Part shown: one piece after another, positions 1 through 8,604 of the stretch
Layout of the letters: each line of letters begins with the position of its first letter
How positions within the stretch are numbered: position 1 is the stretch's first letter
NCBI RefSeq assembly: GCF_000022145.1
Contig: NC_011891.1
Span: 124,001-188,000 of the forward strand
Length of the DNA stretch: 64,000 bases
Direction of reading: 5' to 3'
Source of the DNA: Anaeromyxobacter dehalogenans 2CP-1
GTDB lineage: Bacteria > Myxococcota > Myxococcia > Myxococcales > Anaeromyxobacteraceae
The notes under the pieces: model-generated
What the model was told of the DNA's origin: nothing
The model's input: only the letters and a program-made list of their open reading frames with translations
The model's database searches: none
Made by a program: the position numbers and the translations under genes

Positions 1-843
1 CAGGAACACCGAGTCGCGGCCGCGCTTCATGGCCCGGAGCAGCCGGTCCGAGCTGTGCTGGAGCGGCATGTCCAGGTACTTCACGATCTTGGGCTCGTCG
101 GCGATCGCGGCCACCAGCGCGTCGGGCACGTCGCGGGGGTAGGCGTAGTGCAGGCGGATCCAGCGGATGCCGTCCACCTTCGCGAGCTCGGGCAGCAGGT
201 GGTGCAGGCGCACCTTGCCGGGCAGGTCCTGCCCGTACGCGGTGAGGTCCTGCGCGACGAGCGACAGCTCCACCGTCCCCTGCGCGGCGAGCGCGGCGGC
301 CTCGGCCACCAGGTCGTCGATGGGGCGCGAGCGCTGGCCGCCGCGCAGCTTGGGGATGATGCAGAACGCGCAGGCGTTGTCGCAGCCCTCCGCGATCTTG
401 AGGTAGGCGGTGTGCGACGGCAGCGAGTTCACCCGCGGCGTCGCGGACGAGTGCACGAAGTCGGGGTCGGGGACGACCAGGCGCTTCGCCTGCGCGTCGG
501 AGACGATCCGGGCCACGTCCTGGTAGGCGCCGGTGCCGAGGAAGTGGTCGACCTCGGGCAGCTCGCGGGCGAGCTCCTCGGCGTGCCGCTGCACCAGGCA
601 CCCGGTCACGACCAGCTTGCGGCACCGCCCCTCGCGCTTCTGGTCGGCGAGCTCGACGATGGCCTCGACCGACTCCTCCTTGGCGCTCTCGATGAAGCCG
701 CAGGTGTTGACGACGATGACCTCGGCCTGCGCCGGGTCCTGCACCAGCCGGTAGCCGGCCTCGGCGAGCGTGCCGAGCATCACCTCGCTGTCGACCCGGT
801 TCTTCGGGCAGCCGAGGGTGTGCATGTAGACGCGGGTGGCCAT
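1..843 (-). CDS. rimO: Ribosomal protein uS12 methylthiotransferase RimO, C-terminus cut by window edge
   Basis: A radical-SAM enzyme that adds a methylthio group to an aspartate of ribosomal protein S12. The visible 281 codons read from an ATG at 843-841. The N-terminal UPF0004 domain opens [20 protein letters not shown] and holds cluster cysteines in LGCPKN, NTCGF and GCL. The radical-SAM cluster motif CDNACAFC (CxxxCxxC) follows near residue 150, after [16 protein letters not shown] separates RimO from MiaB, which usually has a different N-terminal signature. The TRAM domain lies outside the window. A promoter with TTGCCC and TAGATC sits directly in front of the ATG and no Shine-Dalgarno is seen, so the transcript is probably leaderless. 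Confidence 0.95.
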   Translation of the reverse strand, partial: MATRVYMHTLGCPKNRVDSEVMLGTLAEAGYRLVQDPAQAEVIVVNTCGFIESAKEESVEAIVELADQKREGRCRKLVVTGCLVQRHAEELARELPEVDHFLGTGAYQDVARIVSDAQAKRLVVPDPDFVHSSATPRVNSLPSHTAYLKIAEGCDNACAFCIIPKLRGGQRSRPIDDLVAEAAALAAQGTVELSLVAQDLTAYGQDLPGKVRLHHLLPELAKVDGIRWIRLHYAYPRDVPDALVAAIADEPKIVKYLDMPLQHSSDRLLRAMKRGRDSVFL

Positions 844-853
844 GGGGAGGCGC

Positions 854-882
854 GATCTAACAGACCGGGGGGCCCGGGGCAA
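854..882 (-). promoter_or_regulatory. rimO promoter
   Basis: On the minus strand, TTGCCC (882-877), a 17-bp spacer and TAGATC (859-854). The -10 ends 10 bases before the rimO ATG, so the leader would be 0-4 bases. Confidence 0.6.
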
Positions 883-887
883 TCCAG

Positions 888-912
888 CCCCCTCCCCAGG
901 CCGGGGGAGGGG
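888..912 (-). terminator. Hairpin after yajQ
   Basis: A perfect 10-bp inverted repeat, CCCCCTCCCC / GGGGGAGGGG, with a 5-base loop. It lies 16 bases beyond the yajQ stop and just upstream of the rimO -35. There is no T-tract, so intrinsic termination is inferred from position and stem strength only. Confidence 0.5.
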
Positions 913-927
913 CGGCGCGGCGCCGGG

Positions 928-1416
928 TCAGTCCCGGAAGTTCTGGAACTGCAGCGGGATGGGGAACGCGGCCGCGCGGATGGCGTGGATGGCGGCCTGC
1001 AGGTCGTCGCGCTTCTTGCCGGTCACCCGCACCGCCTCGCCCTGGATGGCGGCCTGCACCTTGATCCCGCTCTCCTTCACCTTCGCCACGATCTTCCGGG
1101 CGTCCTCGATCTTCAGCCCGCGCTTCAGCTTCACGAGCTGGCGCACGTGGCCGCCGGAGGCGGGCTCGAGCTTCTGCGGGTCGAGCGACTCGAGCGCCAC
1201 GCCGCGCTTCGCCAGCTTCTCCATCAGCACCTGCAGCGCCGCCTCGGCCCGCCCCTCCGAGCCGGCCCGGATCAGCACGTTCTGCTCCTTGTCGCGCTCG
1301 AGCTCGGTGTGGGTGCCCTTGAAGTCGAAGCGCTGCGCGATCTCCTTGCGCGCCTGGTTGAACGCGTTCTCGACCTCCATCAGGTCCACCTCGGACACGA
1401 CGTCGAAGCTCGGCAC
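928..1416 (-). CDS. yajQ: YajQ family nucleotide-binding protein
   Basis: A 162-residue protein matching the usual length of the YajQ/UPF0234 family, two ferredoxin-like domains that bind nucleotides; some members bind cyclic di-GMP and act with transcription factors. Family hallmarks visible are the start PSFDVVSEVD, the FDFKGT segment near residue 30, VLIRAGSEGR, and the C-terminal PLQFQNFRD. The start is GTG. It follows rnj on the same strand with a 39-base gap and no promoter of its own that I can see, so the two may be co-transcribed. The c-di-GMP link is family knowledge for some homologues and is not shown by this sequence. Confidence 0.93.
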   Translation of the reverse strand: MPSFDVVSEVDLMEVENAFNQARKEIAQRFDFKGTHTELERDKEQNVLIRAGSEGRAEAALQVLMEKLAKRGVALESLDPQKLEPASGGHVRQLVKLKRGLKIEDARKIVAKVKESGIKVQAAIQGEAVRVTGKKRDDLQAAIHAIRAAAFPIPLQFQNFRD

Positions 1417-1455
1417 GGCTGCCTCCAGGCTCTCGGCGGCGCGGGGCCGCCCGGT

Positions 1456-3108
1456 TCACAGCTCCAGGACCACCGGTAGCACGGGCGGCTTCTTGCCGGT
1501 GGTCCGGCGGAAGAAGCGGCGCACCGCGAGGCGCACCGCCTCCTGCACCTCGGCGGGATCGGTGCGCGCCTTCGGCGAGAGGTCGCCCAGCCCGGCCAGG
1601 ATCTCGGCGCGGAGCTCCTCCTCCGCCCCCTCGAACCCGGCCACGCCGCGCGCGAACAGCTCCGGGCCGCGCACCACCGCGCCGGTGGTCCGCTCGATGG
1701 CCAGCACCGCGATGCACAGGCCGGTCTCGGCGAGCAGGCGGCGGTCGCGCACCACCAGCGCGCCGATGTCGGCGCCGAGGAGCGCGTCGCGGTCCGTGTA
1801 CACGCGGCCGGTCGCCACCGGCTCGTCCAGCACCCGCACGCCGGCGTCGGCGAGCTCCAGCACCTGCCCGTCCACCAGCACGTCGCGTCCGGCCACGCCC
1901 TCGGCCGCGGCGTGGGCGGCGTGCCGGGAGAGGTGCCGGTACTCGCCGTGGATGGGCACGAAGTGGGCCGGGCGGGCGAGCCGGATCAGTCGGCGCTGCT
2001 CGTCCGCCTGGGCGTGGCCGGACACGTGGAGCGGCGCGAGGCCCTCGTACGCGACCTCGGCGCCGCGCCGGCAGAGCTCGTTCACCACCTGGCCGATCGC
2101 GATCTCGTTCCCGGGGATGAAGCGCGACGACAGCACCACCAGGTCGCCCGGCGAGACGGCGAGGTCCGGGTGCTCGCCGCGGGCGAGGCGCGCGAGCGCG
2201 CTGCGCGGCTCGCCCTGGGTGCCGGTGGTGAGGACGCACAGCTCGCGCGGCGGCAGCGTCCTCGCCTCCTCGGGCGACACCGGCATCCAGCCGGGCAGCT
2301 CGAGGTACCCGAGCTCCTGCGCGAGCCGCGCGTTCGCCTCCATGGAGCGGCCCAGGAACGCGACCCGCCGGCCGAAGGCGCGCGCCGCGTCCACGATCTG
2401 CTGCAGCCGGTGGACGTTGGAGGCGAAGCAGGCCACGAACACCCGGCCGCGCGCCAGCTCGAACGCCTGCTCCAGCGCCGGGCCCACCTGCGACTCCGAG
2501 AGCGAGGTCCCCTCGCGCTCGGCGTTGGTGGAGTCGGAGAGCAGGAGCCGCACGCCCTTGCGCCCGAGCGCCTCGATGCGGCCGAGATCCATGCCGGGGC
2601 CGCGCACCGGCGCCGGGTCGATCTTGAAGTCGCCGGAGTGGAGCAGCGTCCCCTGCGGCGTCGAGAGCGCCAGGCCGCAGGCGTCGGGGATGGAGTGGGT
2701 GACCGAGAAGAACTCGGCCGCGATGGGCGAGGCGTCGCCGGCGGGCCGGACGTCGCCGGGGCGGACCTCGCGCAGATCGGCGCGCACGCCCGCCTCGTCG
2801 AGCCGCGGGCGGAGCAGCGCGAGCGTGAAGCGCGTGCCGTAGACCGGCACCGGGACCTCCCGGAGCAGGAACGGCAGCGCGCCCAGGTGATCCTCGTGGC
2901 CGTGCGTGAGGAACACCGCGCCCACCTGCTCGCGCCGCTCGCGCAGCCAGGAGAGGTCCGGCGCGATCAGGTCGACGCCCAGGCTCTCGTTCGGGAAGAG
3001 CACGCCGCAGTCCACCACGGCGATCCGGCCGTCGCACTCGACGGCCATGCAGTTCATCCCGATCTCCCCGAGCCCGCCCAGGGGCACGATCCGCACCGGC
3101 GCCGCCAC
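1456..3108 (-). CDS. rnj: Ribonuclease J
   Basis: A 550-residue metallo-beta-lactamase/beta-CASP nuclease for RNA decay and 5' or 3' maturation. The zinc motif HGHEDHLGA is at residues 69-77, and HSIPD and HSGDFKID follow near residues 165 and 185. The HVSGHAQ and PIHGEYRHL motifs near 365-390 are typical of RNase J rather than other beta-CASP enzymes. The length matches RNase J (about 550). The start is GTG at 3108. A -10 (TAGATT, 3120-3115) ends only 6 bases before it, so the mRNA should be leaderless. It is divergent from the exported protein at 3205. Confidence 0.94.
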   Translation of the reverse strand: MAAPVRIVPLGGLGEIGMNCMAVECDGRIAVVDCGVLFPNESLGVDLIAPDLSWLRERREQVGAVFLTHGHEDHLGALPFLLREVPVPVYGTRFTLALLRPRLDEAGVRADLREVRPGDVRPAGDASPIAAEFFSVTHSIPDACGLALSTPQGTLLHSGDFKIDPAPVRGPGMDLGRIEALGRKGVRLLLSDSTNAEREGTSLSESQVGPALEQAFELARGRVFVACFASNVHRLQQIVDAARAFGRRVAFLGRSMEANARLAQELGYLELPGWMPVSPEEARTLPPRELCVLTTGTQGEPRSALARLARGEHPDLAVSPGDLVVLSSRFIPGNEIAIGQVVNELCRRGAEVAYEGLAPLHVSGHAQADEQRRLIRLARPAHFVPIHGEYRHLSRHAAHAAAEGVAGRDVLVDGQVLELADAGVRVLDEPVATGRVYTDRDALLGADIGALVVRDRRLLAETGLCIAVLAIERTTGAVVRGPELFARGVAGFEGAEEELRAEILAGLGDLSPKARTDPAEVQEAVRLAVRRFFRRTTGKKPPVLPVVLEL

Positions 3109-3114
3109 GGGCCC

Positions 3115-3143
3115 AATCTACCGCCGGTCGCGCCCGGACGCAG
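3115..3143 (-). promoter_or_regulatory. rnj promoter
   Basis: CTGCGT (3143-3138), 17-bp spacer, TAGATT (3120-3115); 6 bases to the GTG start, the spacing expected for a fully leaderless mRNA. Confidence 0.6.
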
Positions 3144-3166
3144 CGCGCGCGCGCCGGCCCTCCGGG

Positions 3167-3195
3167 CTGCGGCCCCCCGGCGACCGTGGTAGCCT
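3167..3195 (+). promoter_or_regulatory. Promoter of the exported protein at 3205
   Basis: CTGCGG (3167-3172), 17-bp spacer, TAGCCT (3190-3195), 9 bases to the GTG. Divergent from the rnj promoter in a 96-base gap. Confidence 0.55.
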
Positions 3196-3204
3196 GCCCG
3201 CCCC

Positions 3205-4332
3205 GTGGTCGCCGCACGCCGCATCCTCGCGCTCCCGCTCGCGTTCGCGCTCGCCGCCCTGCCGGCGGCGCCCGGCGCCGACGGGCCGGCCCGCGGCGCG
3301 ACGCCGGCCCCGCCCGCGGCCGAGGCCGAGCCGCGGGCCGCCGGCCCCGAGCTCGTGCGCCTCCGCTGGGCCTGGCCCGCGCCGCTCGAGGCGCAGGTGA
3401 CCTGCCGCCGGACCCGGGTCCGCACCGGCGCGCCGCCCTCGGTGTTCACCGCGCGTTATAGGCAGCGCGCCGCCCTCGCCGGCGCCGGCGAGCCCGGGCT
3501 GGCCATCTCCACCCGCGGCACCACCTGGGAGGGCGATCTCCCGTGGGCGCCGCCGGTGGCGCGGCAGGCGCTGCACGCCTCCGAGCAGCTGGTGCAGCGC
3601 ATCGGGCCGGACGGCGCGTTCGCGGCGCTGGAGGGCGCCGAGGCGCTGCGCCCGGCGCTGCGCAGCCTCGTGGACGGCGCGGGCGTGCAGGGCGCGCAGG
3701 CGGAGCGCGCCGTGGCGCGCGCGGAGGCCGCCGCCCGCGGCGAGGCCGAGGAGCTCTGGAACCTGTCGGTGGGGTTCTGGATCGACGCCGACCTGGTGCT
3801 GGGGCAGGAGTACGTGATGCCCTCGGAGACCGAGCTGCCGCTCCTCCCCGGCGTGCGCGGCCCGGCCTCGGTCGAGTTCGCGGTGCGCCGCCGGGTGCCC
3901 TGCGCCGCCGCCGAGCGCGCCGCGCGCTGCGTCGAGATCGTGCTCCACGCCACCCCGGAGCCGGCGGCGCTGGCCCGCCACGCGGCCGCGCTCCGGGCGC
4001 GGCTCGCCGAGGGCGCCGAGGGGCCGGTGGCGGTCCCGGCGGCCCACGGCCGCGACGGCGGCGAGCTGGAGGCCGAGGGCACGCTGGTGCTGGTGACCGA
4101 TCCGGCCACGCTGGTGCCGCGGCGGGTGGCCTGGACGCGCGCGGTGCGGCTCGCGACGGGGGACGACGGCGCGCCCGCGCTCGAGCACGTGGACCGGGTC
4201 GAGTACGACTACCGCTATCCGGGGAAGGCGCCGGCCGCCCCGCCCGCCCATCGCCGCCGCCGCGTCCCGGGCACGCCGCTCGAGCCCGCCCCGGTGCCAG
4301 CCCCGGTGCCCGTGCAGTTGCCGGCGGCGTAG
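3205..4332 (+). CDS. Exported protein of unknown function
   Basis: 375 residues. The N-terminus has a signal peptide (two Arg, a hydrophobic core LALPLAFALAALPAAPGA, cleavage near residue 25), followed by an Ala/Pro-rich linker. The body has an alternating strand-like pattern with two Cys (CTCRR-type near residue 60; VPCAAAERAARC near 235) that could form disulfides, and ends in a Pro-rich tail (PAPVPAPVPV). I do not recognise a family; it resembles uncharacterised periplasmic proteins. The GTG at 3205 is chosen because a -10 hexamer ends 9 bases before it and the signal peptide begins there. The stop is 43 bases before the helicase gene, whose -35 box begins just after this stop, so the two are probably separate transcripts. 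Confidence 0.7.
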   Translation: MVAARRILALPLAFALAALPAAPGADGPARGATPAPPAAEAEPRAAGPELVRLRWAWPAPLEAQVTCRRTRVRTGAPPSVFTARYRQRAALAGAGEPGLAISTRGTTWEGDLPWAPPVARQALHASEQLVQRIGPDGAFAALEGAEALRPALRSLVDGAGVQGAQAERAVARAEAAARGEAEELWNLSVGFWIDADLVLGQEYVMPSETELPLLPGVRGPASVEFAVRRRVPCAAAERAARCVEIVLHATPEPAALARHAAALRARLAEGAEGPVAVPAAHGRDGGELEAEGTLVLVTDPATLVPRRVAWTRAVRLATGDDGAPALEHVDRVEYDYRYPGKAPAAPPAHRRRRVPGTPLEPAPVPAPVPVQLPAA

Positions 4333-4337
4333 ACCCC

Positions 4338-4366
4338 CTGCGGCCGCCGCCGCGTTGGGCTATCTT
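4338..4366 (+). promoter_or_regulatory. uvrD/pcrA promoter
   Basis: CTGCGG (4338-4343), 17-bp spacer, TATCTT (4361-4366), 9 bases to the GTG at 4376. Boxes and spacings match the promoter at 3167. Confidence 0.6.
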
Positions 4367-4375
4367 CCGGCCCCC

Positions 4376-6748
4376 GTGGCCGAGGACCTGCTCCAGGATC
4401 TCAACGACGCCCAGCGCGAGGCGGTGCTGCACGACGACGGCCCGCTGCTCGTGCTCGCCGGCGCGGGCAGCGGCAAGACGCGCGTCATCGTGCACCGCAT
4501 CGCCCGGCTGGTGCGCGATCGCGGGGTGGTGCCCTGGCACGTGCTCGCGGTCACGTTCACCAACAAGGCCGCCGGCGAGATGCGCGAGCGGCTCGAGCGC
4601 CTGCTCGGCCCGCTGGCGCGCGAGCTGTGGGTCCAGACCTTCCACGCGTTCGGCGCCCGCTTCCTGCGCCGGGAGGCCGCCCGGGCCGGCCTCTCGCCCT
4701 CGTTCGCGATCTACGACGACGACGACCAGCTCCGGCTGGTGAAGGGGCTCCTCTCCGAGCTGGGCCTCGACGAGGGCGAGGGGCTCACCCCGCGCCAGGT
4801 CCTCTCGCAGATCGACCGCTGGAAGAACCAGGCGCTCCGCGCCGCCGAGGTGAAGGTCGCCGGGCTCGATCCGGAGGCCGCGCGCACGAAGGAGGTCTAC
4901 CACCGCTACGAGCAGGCGCTGGCGCGCGCGGGCGCGGTGGACTTCGGCGACCTGCTGCTCCGGCCGGTGCGGCTGCTGGAGGAGGACGCGGCGCTGCGCG
5001 CCCGGTGGGCCGGCCGCTTCCGCTACCTGCTGGTGGACGAGTTCCAGGACACGAACCCGGTCCAGTACCGGCTGCTGCAGCTCCTCACCGGCCCGCGCCG
5101 CAACGTCTGCGTGGTGGGCGACGACGACCAGGCCATCTACCGCTGGCGCGGCGCCGACGTCTCCAACATCCTCGGCTTCGACGGCGACTTCCCGGGCACG
5201 AAGGTGGTGAAGCTGGAGCAGAACTACCGCTCCACCCGCACCATCCTCGACGCGGCGCACGCGGTGATCTCGCGGGCCCGGCGCCGGCGCGACAAGCGGC
5301 TCTGGACCGAGTCCGGGGCGGGCGCGCCGCTGGCGCTGCTGGTGGGAGAGGACGAGCACGCCGAGGCCGAGCGGATCGCGCGGGCGGTCGCGGCGGAGCG
5401 CGGCCGCGGCACCTCCGGCGACGAGATCGCGGTGCTGTACCGGACGAACGCGCAATCGCGGCCGCTCGAGGCGGCCATGCGGGCGGCGCGCATCCCGTAC
5501 GTCATCGTCCGCGGCACGAGCTTCTACGAGCGGGCCGAGGTGCGGGACGCGGCCGCGTACCTGCGCCTCGCGCTCTCGCCCGCGTCCGACCTCGACCTCG
5601 AGCGGGTGGTGAACCGGCCGCCGCGCGGCATCGGGGACAAGACGGTGGAGCGGCTGCGGGCCCACGCCGCCGCCCGGGGCCTGCCGCTCGTCGAGGCGGT
5701 GGCGGAGCGCGACGCGGTGGCGGAGCTGAAGCCGGCCGCGCGCCGGGCGCTGGCCGAGTTCCACGCGCTCGTCACCGGCCTCGCCGCCGACGTCCCGGCG
5801 CTCGACGCCGGCGTGGCGGTGCAGGAGGTGCTGAAGCGCTCCGGCATGCTGGCGCGCCTCGAGGAGGAGCACACCGACGAGGCGGTGGAGCGGGCCGAGA
5901 ACCTGGCCGAGCTGGTGGCCGCCGCGCGCGAGTTCGACGAGTCCATCGCCGGCGAGCCGCCGCCCGGCGATCCGGAGGAGGTGCGCCCGCCGCCGCTGGC
6001 CCGCTTCCTCGAGCAGATCGCGCTGCTCGGCGAGGCCGACGCCGCCACGCCGGAGGGGCGCGTCGCGCTCATGACGCTGCACGCGGCGAAGGGGCTCGAG
6101 TTCGAGGCGGTGTTCCTGGCCGGCATGGAGGACGGGACGCTGCCCTACGAGCGGCCCTGGGCCGACCAGACCGCGTCGGAGCGGGACGAGTCGCTCGACG
6201 AGGAGCGGCGCCTCTGCTACGTCGGCATGACCCGCGCCAAGCGGCGCCTCACGATCTCGCTGGCGCGGCGGCGCATCGGCTACGGCGAGAACGGCCCCTC
6301 CTACCGCAACATGGAGCCCTCGCGCTTCCTGCGCGACCTGCCGCCGGAGCTGTTCGGCGACGCGGTGGCGCGCGAGGTGCGCGCGCGCGAGGCGGCCCGG
6401 GCGGCGCCGGTGGCGCGCCCGCCCACCATCCGGCGGCTCCCCGGCGCGCTCGAGGGCGAGCCGCACATCGAGCTCGACGGCGACGAGCTCTCGCAGCCGG
6501 CCGCGCCCGCGCCGCGCGCCCGCCCGGCGGCGCCGCGCGGCGAGCCCACGGTGGACTACTCGTTCGACCAGCGCGGCGACGCCGGCGCGGCCGCCTTCTC
6601 GCGGGGCGAGCGGGTGGCGCACGCCTCGCTCGGCGAGGGCGTGGTGCTCGCCTGCGACGCGGGCGGCGCGGACGCGAAGGCCACCGTGCGGTTCGCCTCG
6701 GCCGGCGACAAGCGCGTCCTGGCGCGGTTCCTCCGGAGAGCCTTCTAG
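4376..6748 (+). CDS. UvrD/PcrA-type ATP-dependent DNA helicase
   Basis: A superfamily 1A 3'-5' helicase for repair and replication restart; 790 residues. Visible motifs in order: Q motif LNDAQREAV, Walker A GAGSGKT (29-35), VTFTNKAAGEM (Ia), DEFQDTNPVQ (II, Walker B), VGDDDQAIYRWRGA (III), QNYRST (IV), TLHAAKGLEFEAVF (V) and YVGMTRAKRRL (VI). The C-terminal 60 residues (RGERVAHASLGEGVVL) are the tail typical of PcrA/UvrD. The start is set at GTG 4376, because VAEDLLQDLND leads straight into the Q motif and a -10 lies 9 bases before it; a TTG seven codons upstream is less likely. PcrA and UvrD cannot be separated here, so no symbol is given. Confidence 0.93.
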   Translation: MAEDLLQDLNDAQREAVLHDDGPLLVLAGAGSGKTRVIVHRIARLVRDRGVVPWHVLAVTFTNKAAGEMRERLERLLGPLARELWVQTFHAFGARFLRREAARAGLSPSFAIYDDDDQLRLVKGLLSELGLDEGEGLTPRQVLSQIDRWKNQALRAAEVKVAGLDPEAARTKEVYHRYEQALARAGAVDFGDLLLRPVRLLEEDAALRARWAGRFRYLLVDEFQDTNPVQYRLLQLLTGPRRNVCVVGDDDQAIYRWRGADVSNILGFDGDFPGTKVVKLEQNYRSTRTILDAAHAVISRARRRRDKRLWTESGAGAPLALLVGEDEHAEAERIARAVAAERGRGTSGDEIAVLYRTNAQSRPLEAAMRAARIPYVIVRGTSFYERAEVRDAAAYLRLALSPASDLDLERVVNRPPRGIGDKTVERLRAHAAARGLPLVEAVAERDAVAELKPAARRALAEFHALVTGLAADVPALDAGVAVQEVLKRSGMLARLEEEHTDEAVERAENLAELVAAAREFDESIAGEPPPGDPEEVRPPPLARFLEQIALLGEADAATPEGRVALMTLHAAKGLEFEAVFLAGMEDGTLPYERPWADQTASERDESLDEERRLCYVGMTRAKRRLTISLARRRIGYGENGPSYRNMEPSRFLRDLPPELFGDAVAREVRAREAARAAPVARPPTIRRLPGALEGEPHIELDGDELSQPAAPAPRARPAAPRGEPTVDYSFDQRGDAGAAAFSRGERVAHASLGEGVVLACDAGGADAKATVRFASAGDKRVLARFLRRAF

Positions 6749-6832
6749 CGCGCCTGCCCCGTTCGCCGGGCGCGGGCCCCACCTCGCCGGGCGGCGCCCC
6801 CACCCGCCCCTCCCTCCGAGGCGGCGGCGGCG

Positions 6833-6838
6833 TATGAT
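6833..6838 (+). promoter_or_regulatory. add -10 element
   Basis: TATGAT ends 6 bases before the add ATG. No -35 of the usual type is seen 16-18 bp upstream. Confidence 0.4.
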
Positions 6839-6844
6839 CCGGGC

Positions 6845-7975
6845 ATGGCCCAGGCCGCCGCGACGACGCTCCCGCAGGTGACGGAGGCGCTCGTCCGCGA
6901 CCTCCCCAAGACCGACCTGCACTGCCACCTCGACGGCTCGGTCCGGCTCGCCACCGTGCTGGACCTCGCCGCGCAGCAGGGGGTGCGCCTGCCCGCCGAG
7001 ACGCCCGAGGGGCTCGCGAAGGCCATCCACATGGGCGAGGTGTGCGCCTCGCTGGAGGACTACCTCACCGCGTTCGACGTCACGCTCGCGGTGCTCCAGA
7101 CCGAGGAGGCGCTGTACCGGACCGCCTACGAGCTCGCGCTCGACGCGGCCGCCGAGAACGTCCGCTACCTCGAGGTCCGCTACTCGCCGGTCCTGCACAC
7201 CAGGAAGGGCCTGAAGCCCACCTCCATCGTGGACGCGGTGCTGGCCGGGCTGCGGGCGGCGCGGCGCGAGACCGGGATCGAGTCGAACGTCATCATCTGC
7301 GGGATCCGCCACATCGATCCCATGACCTCGGTGCGCCTCGCCGAGCTGGCGGTCGCGTACAAGGGCAAGGGCGTGGTGGGGTTCGACCTCGCCGGCGCGG
7401 AGGAGGGCCACCCGGCGCGGCGTCACCGCGACGCGGTCCAGCTCATCCTCGACAACAACGTGAACGTGACCATCCACGCCGGGGAGGCGTTCGGACCGGA
7501 GTCCATCGCGCAGGCGGTGCACTGGTGCGGCGCCCACCGCATCGGCCACGGCGTGCGGCTGCGCGAGAACGGCGACCTGCTCAACTACCTGAACGACCAC
7601 CGCATCCCGCTGGAGATGTGCCCGTCGTCGAACGTCCAGACCGGCTCGGTGCAGGGCTTCGCGAGCCACCCGCTCAAGTTCTACTTCGACTTCGGCCTGC
7701 GGGTCTCGGTGAACACCGACAACCGCCTCATCACCGACACCACCGTCACGAAGGAGCTGCTGGTGGCGCACCGCGAGATGGGCTTCACGCTGGAGGACCT
7801 CTGCACCGTGCTGGTGCAGGGCTTCAAGAGCGCGTTCCTGCCGTTCCGCGACAAGCAGGAGCTGCTCCGGCGGGTGAACCTGGAGATCGCGCAGGTGCTC
7901 GCGCGCCACGGCGCGCCGGCGCCGGTCGCGGGCGACGGCGCGGCCCGCGCGGCGGTCGAGGCGGGGACGCCGTGA
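6845..7975 (+). CDS. add: Adenosine deaminase
   Basis: 376 residues. It hydrolyses adenosine or deoxyadenosine to inosine and ammonia in purine salvage. Metal ligands are in DLHCHLDGS (His26, His28); the other catalytic elements are FDLAGAE, HAGE near residue 215, the HRIGHG motif near 237, and SVNTDN near 282. The last differs from the TDDP of many adenosine deaminases but is common in actinobacterial-type enzymes. The C-terminal 25 residues are Ala-rich and probably flexible. The stop overlaps the next gene's GTG (GTGA), indicating translational coupling with the alkyltransferase. It works in the same pathway as the uracil and hypoxanthine phosphoribosyltransferases at 36-37.5 kb. Confidence 0.93.
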   Translation: MAQAAATTLPQVTEALVRDLPKTDLHCHLDGSVRLATVLDLAAQQGVRLPAETPEGLAKAIHMGEVCASLEDYLTAFDVTLAVLQTEEALYRTAYELALDAAAENVRYLEVRYSPVLHTRKGLKPTSIVDAVLAGLRAARRETGIESNVIICGIRHIDPMTSVRLAELAVAYKGKGVVGFDLAGAEEGHPARRHRDAVQLILDNNVNVTIHAGEAFGPESIAQAVHWCGAHRIGHGVRLRENGDLLNYLNDHRIPLEMCPSSNVQTGSVQGFASHPLKFYFDFGLRVSVNTDNRLITDTTVTKELLVAHREMGFTLEDLCTVLVQGFKSAFLPFRDKQELLRRVNLEIAQVLARHGAPAPVAGDGAARAAVEAGTP

Positions 7976-8457
7976 CCGCGCGCCTGCGCTACCGCTCGCC
8001 GGTGGGGATCCTCACGGTCGAGGCGAGCGACGAGGGGGTGTTCGGCCTTTCGTTCGGCGATCGCGGGCCGTCGCGCCCCGGCCCGTCGGCGCGTGCGCGC
8101 GCCCACCTCGACGCGGCGGCGCGGGCGCTCGACGACTACTTCGCGGGCCGGCCGCCCTCGCTCCCGCCGCTCGTCCTCCAGGGGAGCCCGTTCCAGAAGC
8201 GTGTCTGGGACGCGCTCCTCGCCATCCCGTGGGGCGACACCCGCACCTACGGCGAGGTGGCCGAGGCGCTCGGCGCCGCGGGCGGCGCCCGGGCGGTGGG
8301 CGGCGCGAACCACGAGAACCCGGTCGCGATCCTGGTGCCGTGCCACCGGGTGGTGCAGGCCCGCGGGCGGCTGGGCGGCTACGGCGGCGGCGTGGAGGTG
8401 AAGCGCTGGCTGCTCGCGCACGAGGCGGCGCACGGCCCGGCGCTCCGGCCGGCGTGA
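7972..8457 (+). CDS. Methylated-DNA--protein-cysteine S-methyltransferase (Ogt type)
   Basis: 161 residues. A suicide enzyme that transfers alkyl groups from O6-alkylguanine to its own cysteine. The active-site motif is VPCHRV near residue 123, preceded by GGANHENP; the DNA-binding helix-turn-helix segment TYGEVAEALG lies before it and GRLGGYGGG after it. The N-terminal domain (LRYRSPVGILTVEAS) is the short Ogt type, with no Ada regulatory domain. The start GTG at 7972 overlaps the add stop by 4 bases, so it is translated from the add message. The pairing with add is probably positional only. Confidence 0.92.
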   Translation: MTARLRYRSPVGILTVEASDEGVFGLSFGDRGPSRPGPSARARAHLDAAARALDDYFAGRPPSLPPLVLQGSPFQKRVWDALLAIPWGDTRTYGEVAEALGAAGGARAVGGANHENPVAILVPCHRVVQARGRLGGYGGGVEVKRWLLAHEAAHGPALRPA

Positions 8458-8541
8458 CCTCGCCGCGCCGCCCCCCCGACGAGGCGCGCGCGGGGGCGCA
8501 GCGCGGGCCGGGATCGCGCCGCCGCCCGCGCGCCCGCTTCC

Positions 8542-8570
8542 TTGCCCTGCCCCGAGCCGGTGCGTAGCAT
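8542..8570 (+). promoter_or_regulatory. glgC promoter
   Basis: TTGCCC (8542-8547), 17-bp spacer, TAGCAT (8565-8570). The start ATG is at 8605, preceded by GGAG, so this is a leadered gene with about 27 bases of 5' UTR. Confidence 0.6.
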
Positions 8571-8604
8571 CGGAGGTGTTCCTCACCCTGGACCGGAGTC
8601 ACGG

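Noticed and set aside
3446-7909. A 1487-codon open frame antisense to the helicase and adenosine deaminase genes
   Set aside because: At 74% GC, long stop-free antisense frames are expected. The residues are His/Arg/Pro/Gly-rich with no domain, while the plus strand holds two well-supported enzymes.
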